This document shows, piece by piece, positions 1 through 9,488 of a stretch of DNA of 64,000 bases (its first letter is position 1; each line of letters begins with the position of its first letter). A program made the translations under genes and the position numbers. The notes below the pieces were generated by a model. That model was given only the letters and a program-made list of their open reading frames with translations, did not search any database and had not been told where the DNA came from. The stretch spans positions 989,501 to 1,053,500 of the forward strand of contig NZ_CP026692.1 of assembly GCF_002949795.1 (NCBI RefSeq), given 5' to 3'. The stretch is from Nostoc sp. 'Lobaria pulmonaria (5183) cyanobiont'. Its GTDB lineage: Bacteria > Cyanobacteriota > Cyanobacteriia > Cyanobacteriales > Nostocaceae.

Positions 1-328
1 GCACTAACCGCGCAGCCATTTCATTATTTGGTGTCGGAGATGCTAGCAATCTGTCGCCAAAGCGCCCTAACCACTCAACCCAGTCTTCAGTTGTGATGCG
101 ATGTTCGATATTATGCAGCCACTTCTGTGCCCATGCTTCCCCTCGTGCTTGATGTACTCCTTGCAACAGTTCGTTGAAGAGAAATTCCAGATCCGTATCG
201 CTTAAGGGTGGTGCTGGTTCTTTTTGGACATTTCCCCGATATTTTGAGGTAGTCTGTTTTCCACCAAACAAGCTCTGAAAAAGCTTTTTGAGCCATTGAA
301 ATAGCCGCTTGAGCATCTGCTGCACCAT
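1..328 (-). CDS. Hypothetical protein, N-terminal part (runs off left edge)
   Basis: An open frame starts at an ATG (complement of 326-328) and stays open to the window edge, giving about 109 residues. The N-terminus reads MVQQMLKRLFQWLKKLFQSL, an amphipathic or basic segment. It is followed by a helical, acidic stretch (DLEFLFNELL, then QARGEAWAQKWLHNIE) and WVEWLGRFGDRLL. The composition resembles the start of cyanobacterial proteins that often carry TPR-type helical repeats, but no repeat is visible in the part seen, so the function is unassigned. A shorter ORF in another frame over the same bases is a shadow of this one. Confidence rests on protein-like composition and the long open frame. 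Confidence 0.6.
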   Translation of the reverse strand, partial: MVQQMLKRLFQWLKKLFQSLFGGKQTTSKYRGNVQKEPAPPLSDTDLEFLFNELLQGVHQARGEAWAQKWLHNIEHRITTEDWVEWLGRFGDRLLASPTPNNEMAARLV

Positions 329-475
329 CGAGTTTTACTTATCTATAAAATTGTAGCGATCGCACTGGACTATGGCGTTAGTTCAGTCAATAAAACGTAT
401 AGACAGGAAATCTCTTTTTTCCTCTAGTGCATTATTGGGGAGCCAGCGCGGTCTTCTCCCAAAGAGAGACGCTAG

Positions 476-527
476 CCCCTTCTCTACGAGACGCTCCGTG
501 AACGCGGAGCGTCTCGTAGAGAAGGGG
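476..527. repeat. Perfect 23-bp hairpin in intergenic DNA
   Basis: The left arm (476-498) and right arm (505-527) are perfect reverse complements over 23 bp with a 6-base loop (499-504). The arms contain the motif ACGAGACGCT, which recurs in other repeats here (near 8815 and 63255). The element lies in the 329-723 gap between two leftward genes. Nothing else in that gap looks like a gene; the ORF over 372-641 is produced by the repeat. Confidence 0.85.
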
Positions 528-723
528 GTTTCCCCCATGAGCGACTGGCGTCATTGGGCAGAGAGGAAAAACTCACAGCAACTTTCCCCTCTGCTCCTCT
601 GCTCATCTGCTTTGTTCTATTCTGTGAGGTTTAATAGTTAATCGTGGAAGTGTTGAGATTTATTAAGAAGACATTATGAAATATTGGCGACTGTTAGCTA
701 GCGGCAATGTTTAATAATTTAGA

Positions 724-2214
724 CTAGGCGATAGTCATATTGACTCGTACGATCATATCGTTGAAATCTTTGTCACCACCACTTGCTAAATCCTCAAAGC
801 CAAAAACGTTATTCCCTAACAAGCGAATGTGATCTACTTTATCAGTGTTAGCTCCCAAAAATGGGAAGTAAACTGCTGGATCGTTATTTGGATTGCTATC
901 AAGTAAAGCATCAGGCGTACCATTAGTAATAATAAATGGTACAAAGATAGAATCTGGCTGGAAAGTTCCTGTGGAAGTTGCACTACCTTGGTTATTAACT
1001 GTCAAGTCAATGCCTGCAACCCGCCCCCGAACTGCGGCTTCAGTATAACCAGCCTGTCCGGTGAGAATATCTGCTTTACCATCTGAGTTGGTGTCAATGC
1101 CACCATTTTCATCAGCTACTTGATAGAAGCCGATGAAATTATTGAAAGCCGCTTCTCTGTTGACGATAAAATCAGCTTTTACCTGACTTGTGACACCGCG
1201 CAAATCAATCACTTCTCCTTGGGGGTTTGCTTGCAGATTTGTACCCAGAGGTAATGAATCATTTGTGGACTGAATTTTTACCACCAGATTATTGAAGTCA
1301 GCAGCGTTATTACCAGAGCCATCTTTCCACGCAAGGGAAAAGTCATCATTCCCCAAATCTGTAATCTTTTGCGTTAAAGGATCGGAAAATAGTATGTCTG
1401 TGAATGAAGTTACTCCAGTCCGTACAGCATCAGTTGTGCTATTTTTCACCAAATAAAATCTGAAATTATCACCGGAGTTAAATTCCAACAGATGTGTCAA
1501 ATTGTCGGTATTAAACCCATTGGGAAGATTGGCAATAGCAGAGAAAATTACCTTAGCTCGGTCTAAAGCTGCTTGGGCATAACCTGCTGCGCCTGGAGCA
1601 ATACCATTGATATTACCTTGAGCATCGTCAACGGTAAACACTCCTAGTTCATTTACAAGATTAGAGCTTTGTCCGGTGAGAGTAACTTGAAGTTTTGATT
1701 TGCTACTGCTATTAGAGATTTTAAAGATATCATCCGCAATTTTTGAAAGCTTGAAGGTAGGTGTGCCGTTATTGGGTTCGACAGCTAATGCAAATGTGTC
1801 AGTGGCACTTACACCATCATTATCTTTAGCTTGTACCTCAATTGTCAGATTGACAACATCGGCGTTAGTTGGTGTACCGCTAAATGTGCGCGTAGCCGCA
1901 TTGAATTTTAGCCAGTTAGGTAGATTACTGCCATCTTGTAGAGTTGCTGAGTAACTCAGACTATCATCTGCATCTACATCAATAAAGGTATTGTCATCAA
2001 AAGTAAAGCTGAAAGCTGTATCTTGTTTAGCTATTTGATCAGCGATCGCATTTTGTAAGGTGGGTGGATGATTTATGTTGTCTACCTTTAAAGCAAAATT
2101 AGCAATGACTGTTTGATCTGATGTATCAGTTGCTGTCAATTTAATATTGAGAACACTGACATCAGCCTTAGTTGGTGTACCGCTAAATGTGCGCGTAGCT
2201 GCATTGAATTTATT
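724..2214 (-). pseudogene. Surface protein with He_PIG-like repeat and C-terminal DUF4114, 5'-truncated by an IS
   Basis: The frame encodes about 496 residues and remains open right up to the left end of the IS at 2215, with no start of its own at the junction. It begins with a partial putative Ig repeat (KFNAATRTFSGTPT). A second full copy follows (IADQIAKQDTAFSFTF, then LPNWLKFNAATRTFSGTPTN). The C-terminus has GFEDLASGGDKDFNDMIVRV, the hallmark of DUF4114, and an earlier similar module lies in the middle. Such proteins are secreted or surface adhesin-like. The DNA on the far side of the IS does not continue the frame, so the N-terminal part was lost, probably by deletion next to the element. 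An ATG at 2137-2139 could start a shortened product of 471 residues, but no signal peptide remains. Confidence 0.75.
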
Positions 2215-3321
2215 AGAACTCTTGCATAAATATTTTGTAGTATAATTAAGGGTTATTTTATTTTCAATTTAGGGACATTAAAATAGTAAGAGATTATGAT
2301 TTTCTTCTAACAAGTATTATCTGGCGATCGCTAGTCAATAAGATGGCAGTAAACATCACTTCAGTTATTGATTAATACTGAAATTATTGGATTAATTAGA
2401 TTTTTTTATCCAATTTATATCCGATTTATATGGCTAATTCGTGATTATAAATTCCCGCAATTAAATTCGATCTTAACCCAAAACGTCGATGACGATTTCG
2501 ATATCTATCAGACAAAATTTTAAATATCTTTAAACGACGATTTACGTGTTCAACAACAATTCTTAATCGATTGAGTTCCCGATTGTATTTTTTCTGTTCT
2601 TTCGTCAACTTTTTTCCTTTCGGTTTTTTAATTGGTGTTTCACTTAATTGATGAATTTTAGCAATTCCTTGATAGCCTTTATCCGCTATTACCTTAACTA
2701 ATTATCCAAATTTTATTCCACTATTTTTAAATAAGCGAAAATCAGGGATTTTTCCCTTATCATGCCCCAAACAGATGATTTGGCTGCTTTTTTGGTAGAT
2801 TACTACCTGCGTTTTTAAAGTATGTTCTCCCTGTTTTCCGCTAAAAAATCCTTTTTGACCTTTCTGAGGTTTTTCAATTGGACTCTCGGTAACATCCATT
2901 ACGACTAAACCTTCCTCAGATGATATTTTCCATAATTGTTTTTTCCCTGGTAGACTAAACTTTCTGGACTTAATTAAAATATTTTCGATTTTAAAAACTA
3001 TTCGGCAAACCGCAGATTCTGAAAGCTCAAAATCTAATCCAATGTGATAGTAAGTGCGGTACTCTCTCCAATATTGGATGACCATTAAAACTTGGTCTTC
3101 AATAATTAATTTAGGACGGCGACCAGGCTTCTTCTTCTTTTGAGCATCAGCTTTAACTACATCAACCATTAATTCAAAGGTTTTACGGCTCACTCCAGTC
3201 ATTCGCTTAAATTTTTTTGCAGTAAGCTGCTTGGCTTTCTCTATTTTCACTGCTCCTCAAAGTCCTAATCACAAATTGCCAAAACCCTAATCATACCACA
3301 AAACACTTTTACAAGAGTTCT
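2215..3321 (-). mobile_element. IS5-family-like insertion sequence
   Basis: The element is about 1.1 kb. Its ends are inverted repeats: AGAACTCTTGCA at 2215-2226 and its near-complement at 3310-3321. The similarity continues imperfectly for about 38 bp inward (TTTTGTAGTATAATTA against TTTTGTGGTATGATTA). It carries one leftward transposase frame. A short duplication of 2-3 bp (TTA/TAT) may flank it, but the flanks are AT-rich and do not prove one. It interrupts the DUF4114 gene on its left. Confidence 0.85.
2426..3250 (-). pseudogene. IS5-like transposase with an in-frame stop
   Basis: The start is at 3250. The N-terminal part (about 182 residues) contains a helix-turn-helix region (RKTFELMVDVV, later LSESAVCRIVFKIE) and the first DDE acidic motif (VVMDVTESPIEKPQ), then HDFRLFK-type sequence (DFRLFKNSGIKFG). 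A TAA at 2702-2704 interrupts the frame. The same frame then continues without shift as VIADKGYQGI, a typical second DDE region, and ends with VEHVNRRLKIFKIL and the stop at 2426. Because both halves share one frame, this is a nonsense mutation and not the programmed frameshift used by some IS5 groups. Full length would be about 273 residues, normal for the family. The copy is probably immobile unless the stop is suppressed. Confidence 0.85.
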
Positions 3322-3601
3322 TATTTAAAAGCACACGGAAATAGCGTCCTGATTCTTTGTAAAATAAAGACAAATACTATACAATTGCTACTGTTATGCA
3401 ACGCCTGAAAATCTTTAACTAAAGAAACCTCAAAATGTTAGTTTATGTAGCCTCAGCCTCCAAGTCACAAGTTATTAGGAGTAGTTTTAAAAAGCATTTT
3501 TTTTGTAGTTTATGTAAATCTAACGATACTTTCTCTTTTCAACTACAGTATAAACATTTAAAAAACTGCGTTTTTGTTCTAAGTCTAGTTTGAGTATATA
3601 T

Positions 3602-3680
3602 AGGACTTACGCACTGAAGCCTGAAACGTAGATCCCCCTAGCTCCTTAAGGAGGTTGGAGGATGTGAGTGCGTAAGTCCT
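3602..3680. repeat. MITE-like element, family AGGACTTACGC (copy 1)
   Basis: The 79-bp element has perfect 14-bp terminal inverted repeats, AGGACTTACGCACT at 3602-3615 and its complement at 3667-3680. Related copies lie at 27101-27191 and 39816-39931. It sits in the 3322-3959 gap upstream of dnaX. A weak leftward ORF (3694-3906) in the same gap is not supported. Confidence 0.85.
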
Positions 3681-3959
3681 GATTGAGCAATAGTTATTCT
3701 TCCCTACTCCCAATTTTATTTGATAGAACAAATGTACTAAATAATATGCTATAATTCCCATACATTGATGTTGAAATCATAGTAGAGGATAAGCTCTGGC
3801 TGCAAGTTTCCTGAGTGCCAAAATTTACGGCATTAGTTGAGTCTTGCGCTATGGCAAAAATCGACAAACAAAGCAGGTACGAGAGTTTAAAATAGTTGAA
3901 TCCCAAACTCGACTCGGTGCTAGTAATTAACTTTGAAAGGCATTGAAGTCTATATTTTC

Positions 3960-6128
3960 ATGTCTTACGAACCCCTGCACCACAAATATCGCCCCAAAAG
4001 TTTTGCTGAACTGGTGGGCCAAGAGGCGATCGCTACCACCCTCACGAACGCGATCGGCACATCCAAAATCGCCCCCGCCTATTTATTCACTGGGCCTAGA
4101 GGTACGGGGAAAACTTCTAGTGCCCGGATTCTGGCTAAATCCCTCAATTGTCTCAAAAGTGACAAGCCCACTGCTGAACCCTGCGGCGTGTGTGAGGTTT
4201 GTCAGGGGATCACCAAGGGCTACGCCTTAGACATAATTGAAATCGACGCCGCTAGCAACACTGGTGTCGATAATATCCGCGAGTTGATTGAAAAAGCCCA
4301 GTTTGCTCCTGTGCAGTGTCGCTACAAGGTTTATGTAATCGACGAGTGCCACATGCTCAGTACCCAGGCATTCAATGCGCTACTTAAGACTCTAGAAGAA
4401 CCACCGAGACAGGTGGTTTTTGTGTTGGCGACAACAGACCCGCAACGGGTGTTACCAACGATTATTTCACGCTGTCAAAGGTTTGATTTTAGACGCATTC
4501 AGTTAGAAGCGATGGTGAAGCATTTAAGTGCGATCGCATCTTATGAAAACATTCATATTTCACTTGATGCTGTCACCCTGGTAGCCCAACTTTCTCAGGG
4601 AGGGTTACGGGATGCCGAAAGTCTACTTGACCAATTGGGCTTGTTAGCGGGTGAAGTCACACCAGAGCGAGTTTGGGATTTGGTGGGGACGGTAAGCGAA
4701 CAGGACTTGTTAGCGCTTTTAAATGCGATCGCTCAAGATAAACCGGAAGCAGTTTTAGACTGTACTCACCACATTCTAGATCGTGGTCGAGAACCCCTAA
4801 CTATTCTGCAAAATCTCGCCGCTTTTTACCGCGATTTACTGATTGCTAAAACAGCACCCAACCGCCACGATTTGGTTGCTTGTACTCAGCAAACCTGGAC
4901 AGCGCTGATTGAATTTGCTCAATACTTCGATATGAGCGTGATTTTGGCAGGACAAAAACACTTGCGAGAAGCTGAAGTACAAATTAAAAATACCACCCAG
5001 CCGCGTTTGTGGTTGGAGGTAACATTACTAGGACTGTTACCGAGTGCGACGAATATTCAGCCACAAGCCCCAAGTGTCGCGCTGCGAATTCATACACCTG
5101 TTGTATCTCCAAGCTATCCTCCAGTAGTTGCCCAAAATCACCCAGTCTCTTCTGTACCTGTAGCTGAACCGCAAAAAAATCATGATTCTGTAAACCATCA
5201 TCAAGCGGCTGCCCAAAATCACCCAGTCTCTTCTTTACCTGTAGCTGAACCGCAAAAAAATCATAATTCTGTAAACCATCATCAAGCGGCTGCCCAAAAT
5301 CAGCCCGTCACTTCATCTGCCTCAGATGAACAGCAAACAAATCACAATTCTGTTGCTAACTTAGTTTCACCACCAACGCCAGAACCTGTTGCTGTTCCTG
5401 TGCCATCAGTGAACATTGAACCAGTAACTTCAGAAGTTGTTGGCGAAGTAGAATATGACTTAACTCAGATTTGGCAACAAGTGCTTGCCAACCTCCAGCC
5501 AAAATCAAGGCAAGAAATGCTGCGTCAAATGAGCCAACTCATGGAGTTCGACGGTGTTGTGGCTCTAATTGCTATTAAACAGGCATGGTATGACAAGGGA
5601 AAATCTTATCTACCGATGATTACGGCAGCTTTCCAGCAGACTTTCCAGCGTGAAATCCAGATAAATATAGAAAAAGGAATTTCTTCAAACTCTACCTCCG
5701 CCAAAAAAAATCCTCCGCCAAAAGACTCTACTCGCGTTCAGCAATCACCCACACCTAGCTACAACCAGCAAATTTCGCCTTCAGCGTCAGTACCGCAGCC
5801 AACTAATCCACCACCAGCACCACAAAAAACCGAGTTGGTTGTAAGAGATGGAAATGAGGTAAATGGAAATAGGGCAAATGGAAATGGTGTAAATGGAAAT
5901 AGGGCAAATGGAAACGGGTTAAATGGAAACGGGATGCAAACTTTGCCTCTACCCCCAAAACAAACACCCGCACCTGATTGGGAACCTGACGAAGTAGCGA
6001 TCGCAGCTCAACGTGTAGCAGAATTTTTCAACGGACAAATTATCCGTTTTGCAGATGATTTCCCAGAATTCTCCGATTCCACAACTACACCAGAATGGGT
6101 AGAAGAATCAGAAGTAGATGATGAATAA
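3960..6128 (+). CDS. dnaX: DNA polymerase III subunit gamma/tau
   Basis: This is the clamp-loader ATPase that loads the sliding clamp and tethers polymerase cores (family knowledge). The start ATG at 3960 is chosen because MSYEPLHHKYRPKSFAELVG is the usual family beginning; a TTG nine codons upstream is less likely. Walker A GPRGTGKT lies at residues 45-52, and a four-cysteine zinc site (LNC, EPCGVCEVC) follows near 63-80. The Walker B region is VYVIDECHML and the sensor motif is ISRCQR. Residues of about 360-500 form a low-complexity linker with a 27-residue tandem repeat. A C-terminal tau-type domain (LTQIWQQVLANLQPKSRQEM) lies near 500-570, followed by an Asn/Gly-rich repeat (NGNRANGNGVNGNRANGNG). 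The frame is continuous, with no intein, although some cyanobacterial dnaX genes carry one. Runs of 7-8 adenines occur in the linker. Confidence 0.95.
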   Translation: MSYEPLHHKYRPKSFAELVGQEAIATTLTNAIGTSKIAPAYLFTGPRGTGKTSSARILAKSLNCLKSDKPTAEPCGVCEVCQGITKGYALDIIEIDAASNTGVDNIRELIEKAQFAPVQCRYKVYVIDECHMLSTQAFNALLKTLEEPPRQVVFVLATTDPQRVLPTIISRCQRFDFRRIQLEAMVKHLSAIASYENIHISLDAVTLVAQLSQGGLRDAESLLDQLGLLAGEVTPERVWDLVGTVSEQDLLALLNAIAQDKPEAVLDCTHHILDRGREPLTILQNLAAFYRDLLIAKTAPNRHDLVACTQQTWTALIEFAQYFDMSVILAGQKHLREAEVQIKNTTQPRLWLEVTLLGLLPSATNIQPQAPSVALRIHTPVVSPSYPPVVAQNHPVSSVPVAEPQKNHDSVNHHQAAAQNHPVSSLPVAEPQKNHNSVNHHQAAAQNQPVTSSASDEQQTNHNSVANLVSPPTPEPVAVPVPSVNIEPVTSEVVGEVEYDLTQIWQQVLANLQPKSRQEMLRQMSQLMEFDGVVALIAIKQAWYDKGKSYLPMITAAFQQTFQREIQINIEKGISSNSTSAKKNPPPKDSTRVQQSPTPSYNQQISPSASVPQPTNPPPAPQKTELVVRDGNEVNGNRANGNGVNGNRANGNGLNGNGMQTLPLPPKQTPAPDWEPDEVAIAAQRVAEFFNGQIIRFADDFPEFSDSTTTPEWVEESEVDDE
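5131..5310 (+). repeat. 81-bp tandem repeat inside dnaX
   Basis: Three starts of CCCAAAATCA or its variant lie exactly 81 bp apart (5131, 5212, 5293), giving about 2.2 near-identical units. The unit encodes 27 residues including AAQNHPVSS and VAEPQKNH, so it expands the gamma/tau linker without breaking frame. Confidence 0.85.
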
Positions 6129-6132
6129 AAAA

Positions 6133-6251
6133 TTGGGCATTGGGCATTGGGGAAAGATCCGAAGAAAGTCTCCTCTACTCCATCATCCCCTTATTCCTCA
6201 TCCCCCGCTCCATTCCCTATTCCCCATTACCCACGCCCCATGCCCTACTCC
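6133..6251. repeat. Low-complexity short repeats between convergent genes
   Basis: The spacer between dnaX and the leftward glucosyltransferase is made of ttgggca and cccattc/ccccatt-type short repeats, typical of Nostoc intergenic DNA. Small ORFs predicted across it are repeat-derived. The last codons of the leftward gene (HTGNEE) already lie in this repeat sequence. Confidence 0.7.
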
Positions 6252-7658
6252 CTATTCTTCATTCCCCGTATGCAAAGTTTTTACCCATTTCAGGCGCTTT
6301 GGTCTTACCGACATCCGGGCAGTAGTACTGCTCATGACGACTAACCAGTGCAACATATATAAACTGCCACGCAGGGTTTGCACCAGCATCATAAAATATG
6401 TAGAAAGTGGGAATTTTTGATCTTGACGTACCCGCTTCAGACCTGTAAACATCCCTACCATCGACATAGAAATGGATAAGCCTGTGATCGGACTTAACAT
6501 TGGGGGACGATGACGAGCGATCGCCATTAATAAATCTGGGATTGCTGCTGTGGGTAAGATATACATAATTAGCATAAAAATCAGCAAATCCCAGCTTTTG
6601 CGCCCTCCCATGCGGTTTTTGAGAATTAAATCCCAATAATCCAAATAGCGTTGATATCCGCCTTCTGCCCAACGGTTGCGCTGATGCCAGAGTGAAATTG
6701 CACTTGTCACTCCTTCTTCTTGCACTGCTGGATGAAAAACACACTCAATATCCCATTTGTCCAAATGTAAACGGATTGTTAAATCCAAATCATCGGTAAT
6801 GGTTTCTTCATTCCAGCCACCGCAGCTTTCCAAGGCTGAACGCCGGACAAATTGACCATTGCCCCGCAGTTCGCCAATGCCACCAAGGGCAGTTCGCTGT
6901 TGCTGAAACCATGTATCAAGTGCCATTTCGGCCATTTGACCCTTAGTCCAAAAGTTTTCTTTAGCGTTGGCGATCGCTTTTCGCACCTGCACCGCCCCCA
7001 CGTTTTCTCTTTGAAATAAAGGTATTACCTGTTGCAGCAAGTCTGGTGTTACTTGGGCATCAGCATCAAATACTGCTATAATGTCGCCCTTTGTCAACGG
7101 CAATACCTGATTCAACGCCCCCGATTTGCCACCAGTAGCTTCTGCTGAACGCCTTAGTACTTTCAGATGATCGTGTTTCTGTTGGAGTTCTGCTAATAAA
7201 CGTGGCGTGCTATCACTGCTGCGATCGTCAATTATCCAAATTTCGTACTGCCCACCTGGATATTCCAGATTACAAAGATTTTTGACTAATTTAGCAATTA
7301 CCGCTTCCTCATTTTTCGCAGCCACCAGCACAGAAACAGAAGGTAAATCTCCCTGTATTTCTTTTGGATAGCGACGGGATTTAGTAAACACTACCACCAA
7401 AGCATGAAATCCTAGAATGGTGGTCAGTCCTAGAATAAAAATGGAAGCCCAAGAAACTAAATGTAGAGCGATCGTGCCACTCCAGACGATAGTCAAGACT
7501 AGAGCTGCTTTGCCTCTACGACCTTGAAACCGAGATGGTAGAGACATAGAATCTGTCTCTAACACTGACTCCTCATCTACTGATAGGTCAGACAACAAGG
7601 AGTTGAGCGGATCGAGGTCTTGATAAGAATCTTCTTCGGGCCAGGAATTCGCTGGCAT
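6252..7658 (-). CDS. mgdA: Family 2 glycosyltransferase, probable beta-monoglucosyldiacylglycerol synthase
   Basis: The 468-residue protein has a membrane segment near residues 50-85 and several in the C-terminal third (LLIFMLIMYILPTAAIPDLL). It carries the processive GT2 signature set: DDRSSDST (nucleotide-sugar site), DADAQ (metal-binding DxD), TDDLDL (catalytic base region) and QRNRW (QxxRW). Length, topology and motif order match cyanobacterial UDP-glucose:diacylglycerol beta-glucosyltransferase (Synechocystis Sll1377 type), the first step of galactolipid synthesis in cyanobacteria. The substrate is inferred from family resemblance; a general GT2 is the fallback. The start at MPANSWPEED gives an acidic cytosolic N-terminus before the first helix. 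Confidence 0.78.
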   Translation of the reverse strand: MPANSWPEEDSYQDLDPLNSLLSDLSVDEESVLETDSMSLPSRFQGRRGKAALVLTIVWSGTIALHLVSWASIFILGLTTILGFHALVVVFTKSRRYPKEIQGDLPSVSVLVAAKNEEAVIAKLVKNLCNLEYPGGQYEIWIIDDRSSDSTPRLLAELQQKHDHLKVLRRSAEATGGKSGALNQVLPLTKGDIIAVFDADAQVTPDLLQQVIPLFQRENVGAVQVRKAIANAKENFWTKGQMAEMALDTWFQQQRTALGGIGELRGNGQFVRRSALESCGGWNEETITDDLDLTIRLHLDKWDIECVFHPAVQEEGVTSAISLWHQRNRWAEGGYQRYLDYWDLILKNRMGGRKSWDLLIFMLIMYILPTAAIPDLLMAIARHRPPMLSPITGLSISMSMVGMFTGLKRVRQDQKFPLSTYFMMLVQTLRGSLYMLHWLVVMSSTTARMSVRPKRLKWVKTLHTGNEE

Positions 7659-7854
7659 AGGTTAGGTTGCTTGATTCAAAAACCACTATTTGTCTACAGT
7701 TAGTAATTTTACGGACAAATATCCCTAAGCTACTTTTCCCGGTATTAATCGGAATGGGTAAACTGTAATACCCGCTATCCCTAAGCCAAAAGCCGCTGGG
7801 ACTACCTTTGTTGTCACCGCCATCTGCGTAATTACCTCGTATTAACCACCTTTG

Positions 7855-8052
7855 CTACTCTTTGACAAAGGCTTGATTCCTTTGATAGCCACTTGGGTAG
7901 GAAGCTTCTAGAGTCGGACTTTCTCCAATGAGAACTCCGGTTTGGGTAAAGTAATAGCAAGGTAGCAGCAGCTTTTTGTTGGGAAAAACTGCAACAACGG
8001 CATCCACCACTTTACAGTAGACATTTTTAGTGTTAATGATCCCCAGATTCAA
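7855..8052 (-). CDS. Small ORF, unknown (doubtful)
   Basis: The 65-codon frame has only non-ATG starts (TTG at 8050-8052, after an in-frame stop four codons upstream). The product has balanced composition (VVDAVVAVFPNKKLLLPCYYF) but no recognised domain. It could be a genuine small protein or the remains of one. No clear ribosome-binding site is seen. Confidence 0.3.
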   Translation of the reverse strand: MNLGIINTKNVYCKVVDAVVAVFPNKKLLLPCYYFTQTGVLIGESPTLEASYPSGYQRNQAFVKE

Positions 8053-8302
8053 TAACAGTTAATGCAGCATTATTGTAACCGAAATTTTAATATTTCTTAG
8101 TAGTAACTTCATTTATTGGTCATGGGGTATTGGTATTGGGATTAGGGAGAGGTGACAGGTGATAGGGAATAATCTGTACCCTGTAACCTGTACCCTATTC
8201 CCTTCTTCACTGACCACTATGTGCTTTAGACACATCTTTGGGGAATACTACTAATATCCACTAATATCCCCAGTTGCTAACTAACTTGAGGAATATTTAA
8301 CT

Positions 8303-8677
8303 ATGTCTATTGAGCAACTCCAGCCTGCAACTCAACAACAAGCCAGTGTTTACTTACCTTATGTTCAGGGTGCTAGGCGCAATTTCTTACCCTATGCCAT
8401 CAGTCTTTATCAAAAAGGGGTCTTGGAAGGACATCGGAAGATTGAAGCCAGCGAACATGTCCCCTTTGTCGCCTCCTGGAATGTTGCTACTTTACCCTCA
8501 GACTTAACCCGTTGCCGAATTCAGTTTGATGGCAATGCTGACCTGAGTTATGAACTGATGATGGCTAGTTTCGAGTTTATTAATTTTTTAATTGAACTTA
8601 TGGACAACTATAAACGTTATCGCGTGACCGATTTTTCACAACCGTTTTACCGCAAGCTACTGCGTATAGATGATTGA
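8303..8677 (+). CDS. Conserved cyanobacterial protein, EbsA-like (type IV pilus associated)
   Basis: This is a compact 124-residue soluble protein: YLPYVQGARRNFLPYAISLY, then HVPFVASWNVATLP, LTRCRIQFDGNADLSYELMM, and a C-terminal DFSQPFYRKLL. From memory the pattern fits the cyanobacterial EbsA family, which takes part in the type IV pilus assembly complex and biofilm self-suppression in Synechococcus. I could not align it, so that assignment is tentative, and no pilus genes lie next to it. TTGAGGAATATTTAACT precedes the ATG and offers a GAGG ribosome-binding site. The gene stands alone, with a leftward frame before it and decayed DNA after. Confidence 0.7.
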   Translation: MSIEQLQPATQQQASVYLPYVQGARRNFLPYAISLYQKGVLEGHRKIEASEHVPFVASWNVATLPSDLTRCRIQFDGNADLSYELMMASFEFINFLIELMDNYKRYRVTDFSQPFYRKLLRIDD

Positions 8678-8805
8678 TTAAACTTAGCCAGACTTTTACA
8701 AGTTCGGCTTCTATTTAAAATTACCGTAGTGGGTCTGTCGCAAAAATTTTAACAGGTGAATCAGTTATCAAATTTCTCTTCTTTACCTCTTAATTTTGCG
8801 TTCTT

Positions 8806-8870
8806 CTCTAACGAGACGCTACGCATAGCTTGCTTCTTTGTAGGAGTATGCGCTTCGTTCTCTTATCCCT
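8806..8870. repeat. Dispersed repeat with ACGAGACGCT and TAGCTTGCTT modules
   Basis: This stretch reads TTCTCTAACGAGACGCTACG, then TAGCTTGCTTC and GTAGGAGTATGC. The same modules recur at about 30350-30430 and, in part, at 63250-63275 and 476-527. It sits in the 8678-8995 gap; the ORF over 8756-9058 is a by-product of it. Confidence 0.6.
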
Positions 8871-8995
8871 CAAAATTAATAGCTAAGCAAGTTTGTAGTA
8901 AGGACTTTAGTTCTTATTTTTTAAAGTCATTTGCTCACAAGGCGTTAATGTTTACAATTCAGCTTAAGCCTTGTGAGCTTTCTTACAACAGCCTT

Positions 8996-9488
8996 TTAGG
9001 AGCAGCTGACTTTGCTACCCATATCTTCATCCCAATAATCATTGAGTTTTGGTTCTAGCTGTAACTCCCGACTAACATTGGCACAAAACCAGCGCAAAAA
9101 TTTATCCAAACTGGCAAATACTGCTTTGTCTGCTTGCTGTAAGTCCAAAGTTACGGTGTGAAAGCCTTGCTTGTTAGCGTGTGCAAGCAACCGCAACACC
9201 AGAGAGCTTTTCCCCATCTTTTTGAGTGCTTTGATGCAAATTACACTCCTAGGTTCAGCCATTTCTGCGTAAGCAAGTTCTTCAATTGGCTTCTTTGCAA
9301 AAATTACTCAGTACTTGCCATAAATGAGCAGCAATGTTCTTGACACGTTCCTCGTCGTAGTGCGCTTCACTAGCTATATTGGTGTAGGTTTTTCCTTCCC
9401 ACGAAGAACGCAATATCAACTCTTGGAGCGTCGTTAAACCGCTTGCTTGACTGGCTTTTAGCAGGAATACTAGTTCATCTATAGTCAT
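8996..9488 (-). pseudogene. Decayed vMAP-type HTH/AAA-like ATPase gene
   Basis: The upstream piece (9488-9282, 68 residues) matches the N-terminal helix-turn-helix of cyanobacterial AAA-like proteins (MTIDELVFLLKA, then LILRSSWEGKTYTNIA, then DEERVKNIAAHLWQVLS). The downstream piece (9262-8996, 88 residues) is in another frame and has a P-loop (KALKKMGKSSLVLRLL) and the following strand (FHTVTLDLQQAD). The linker normally found between them is mostly missing, the frames differ, and the rest of the ATPase and the C-terminal effector part are absent. This is a remnant produced by deletion and frameshift. Confidence 0.7.

Noticed and set aside
372..641. 89-codon plus-strand ORF
   Set aside because: It is produced by the 23-bp hairpin and flanking repeat; the composition is repeat translation without a domain.
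3694..3906. 70-codon minus-strand ORF with a hydrophobic N-terminus
   Set aside because: The signal-like start is followed by Ser-rich low-complexity sequence; no homology is recognised and it lies against a MITE.
3960..6128. Intein or split dnaX
   Set aside because: Some cyanobacterial dnaX genes carry inteins, but this frame is continuous through all ATPase motifs with no splicing blocks.
6118..6420. Several plus-strand ORFs after dnaX
   Set aside because: They translate short intergenic repeats and the antisense of the glucosyltransferase gene.
8756..9058. 100-codon plus-strand ORF
   Set aside because: It derives from the dispersed repeat and the antisense of the decayed ATPase gene.
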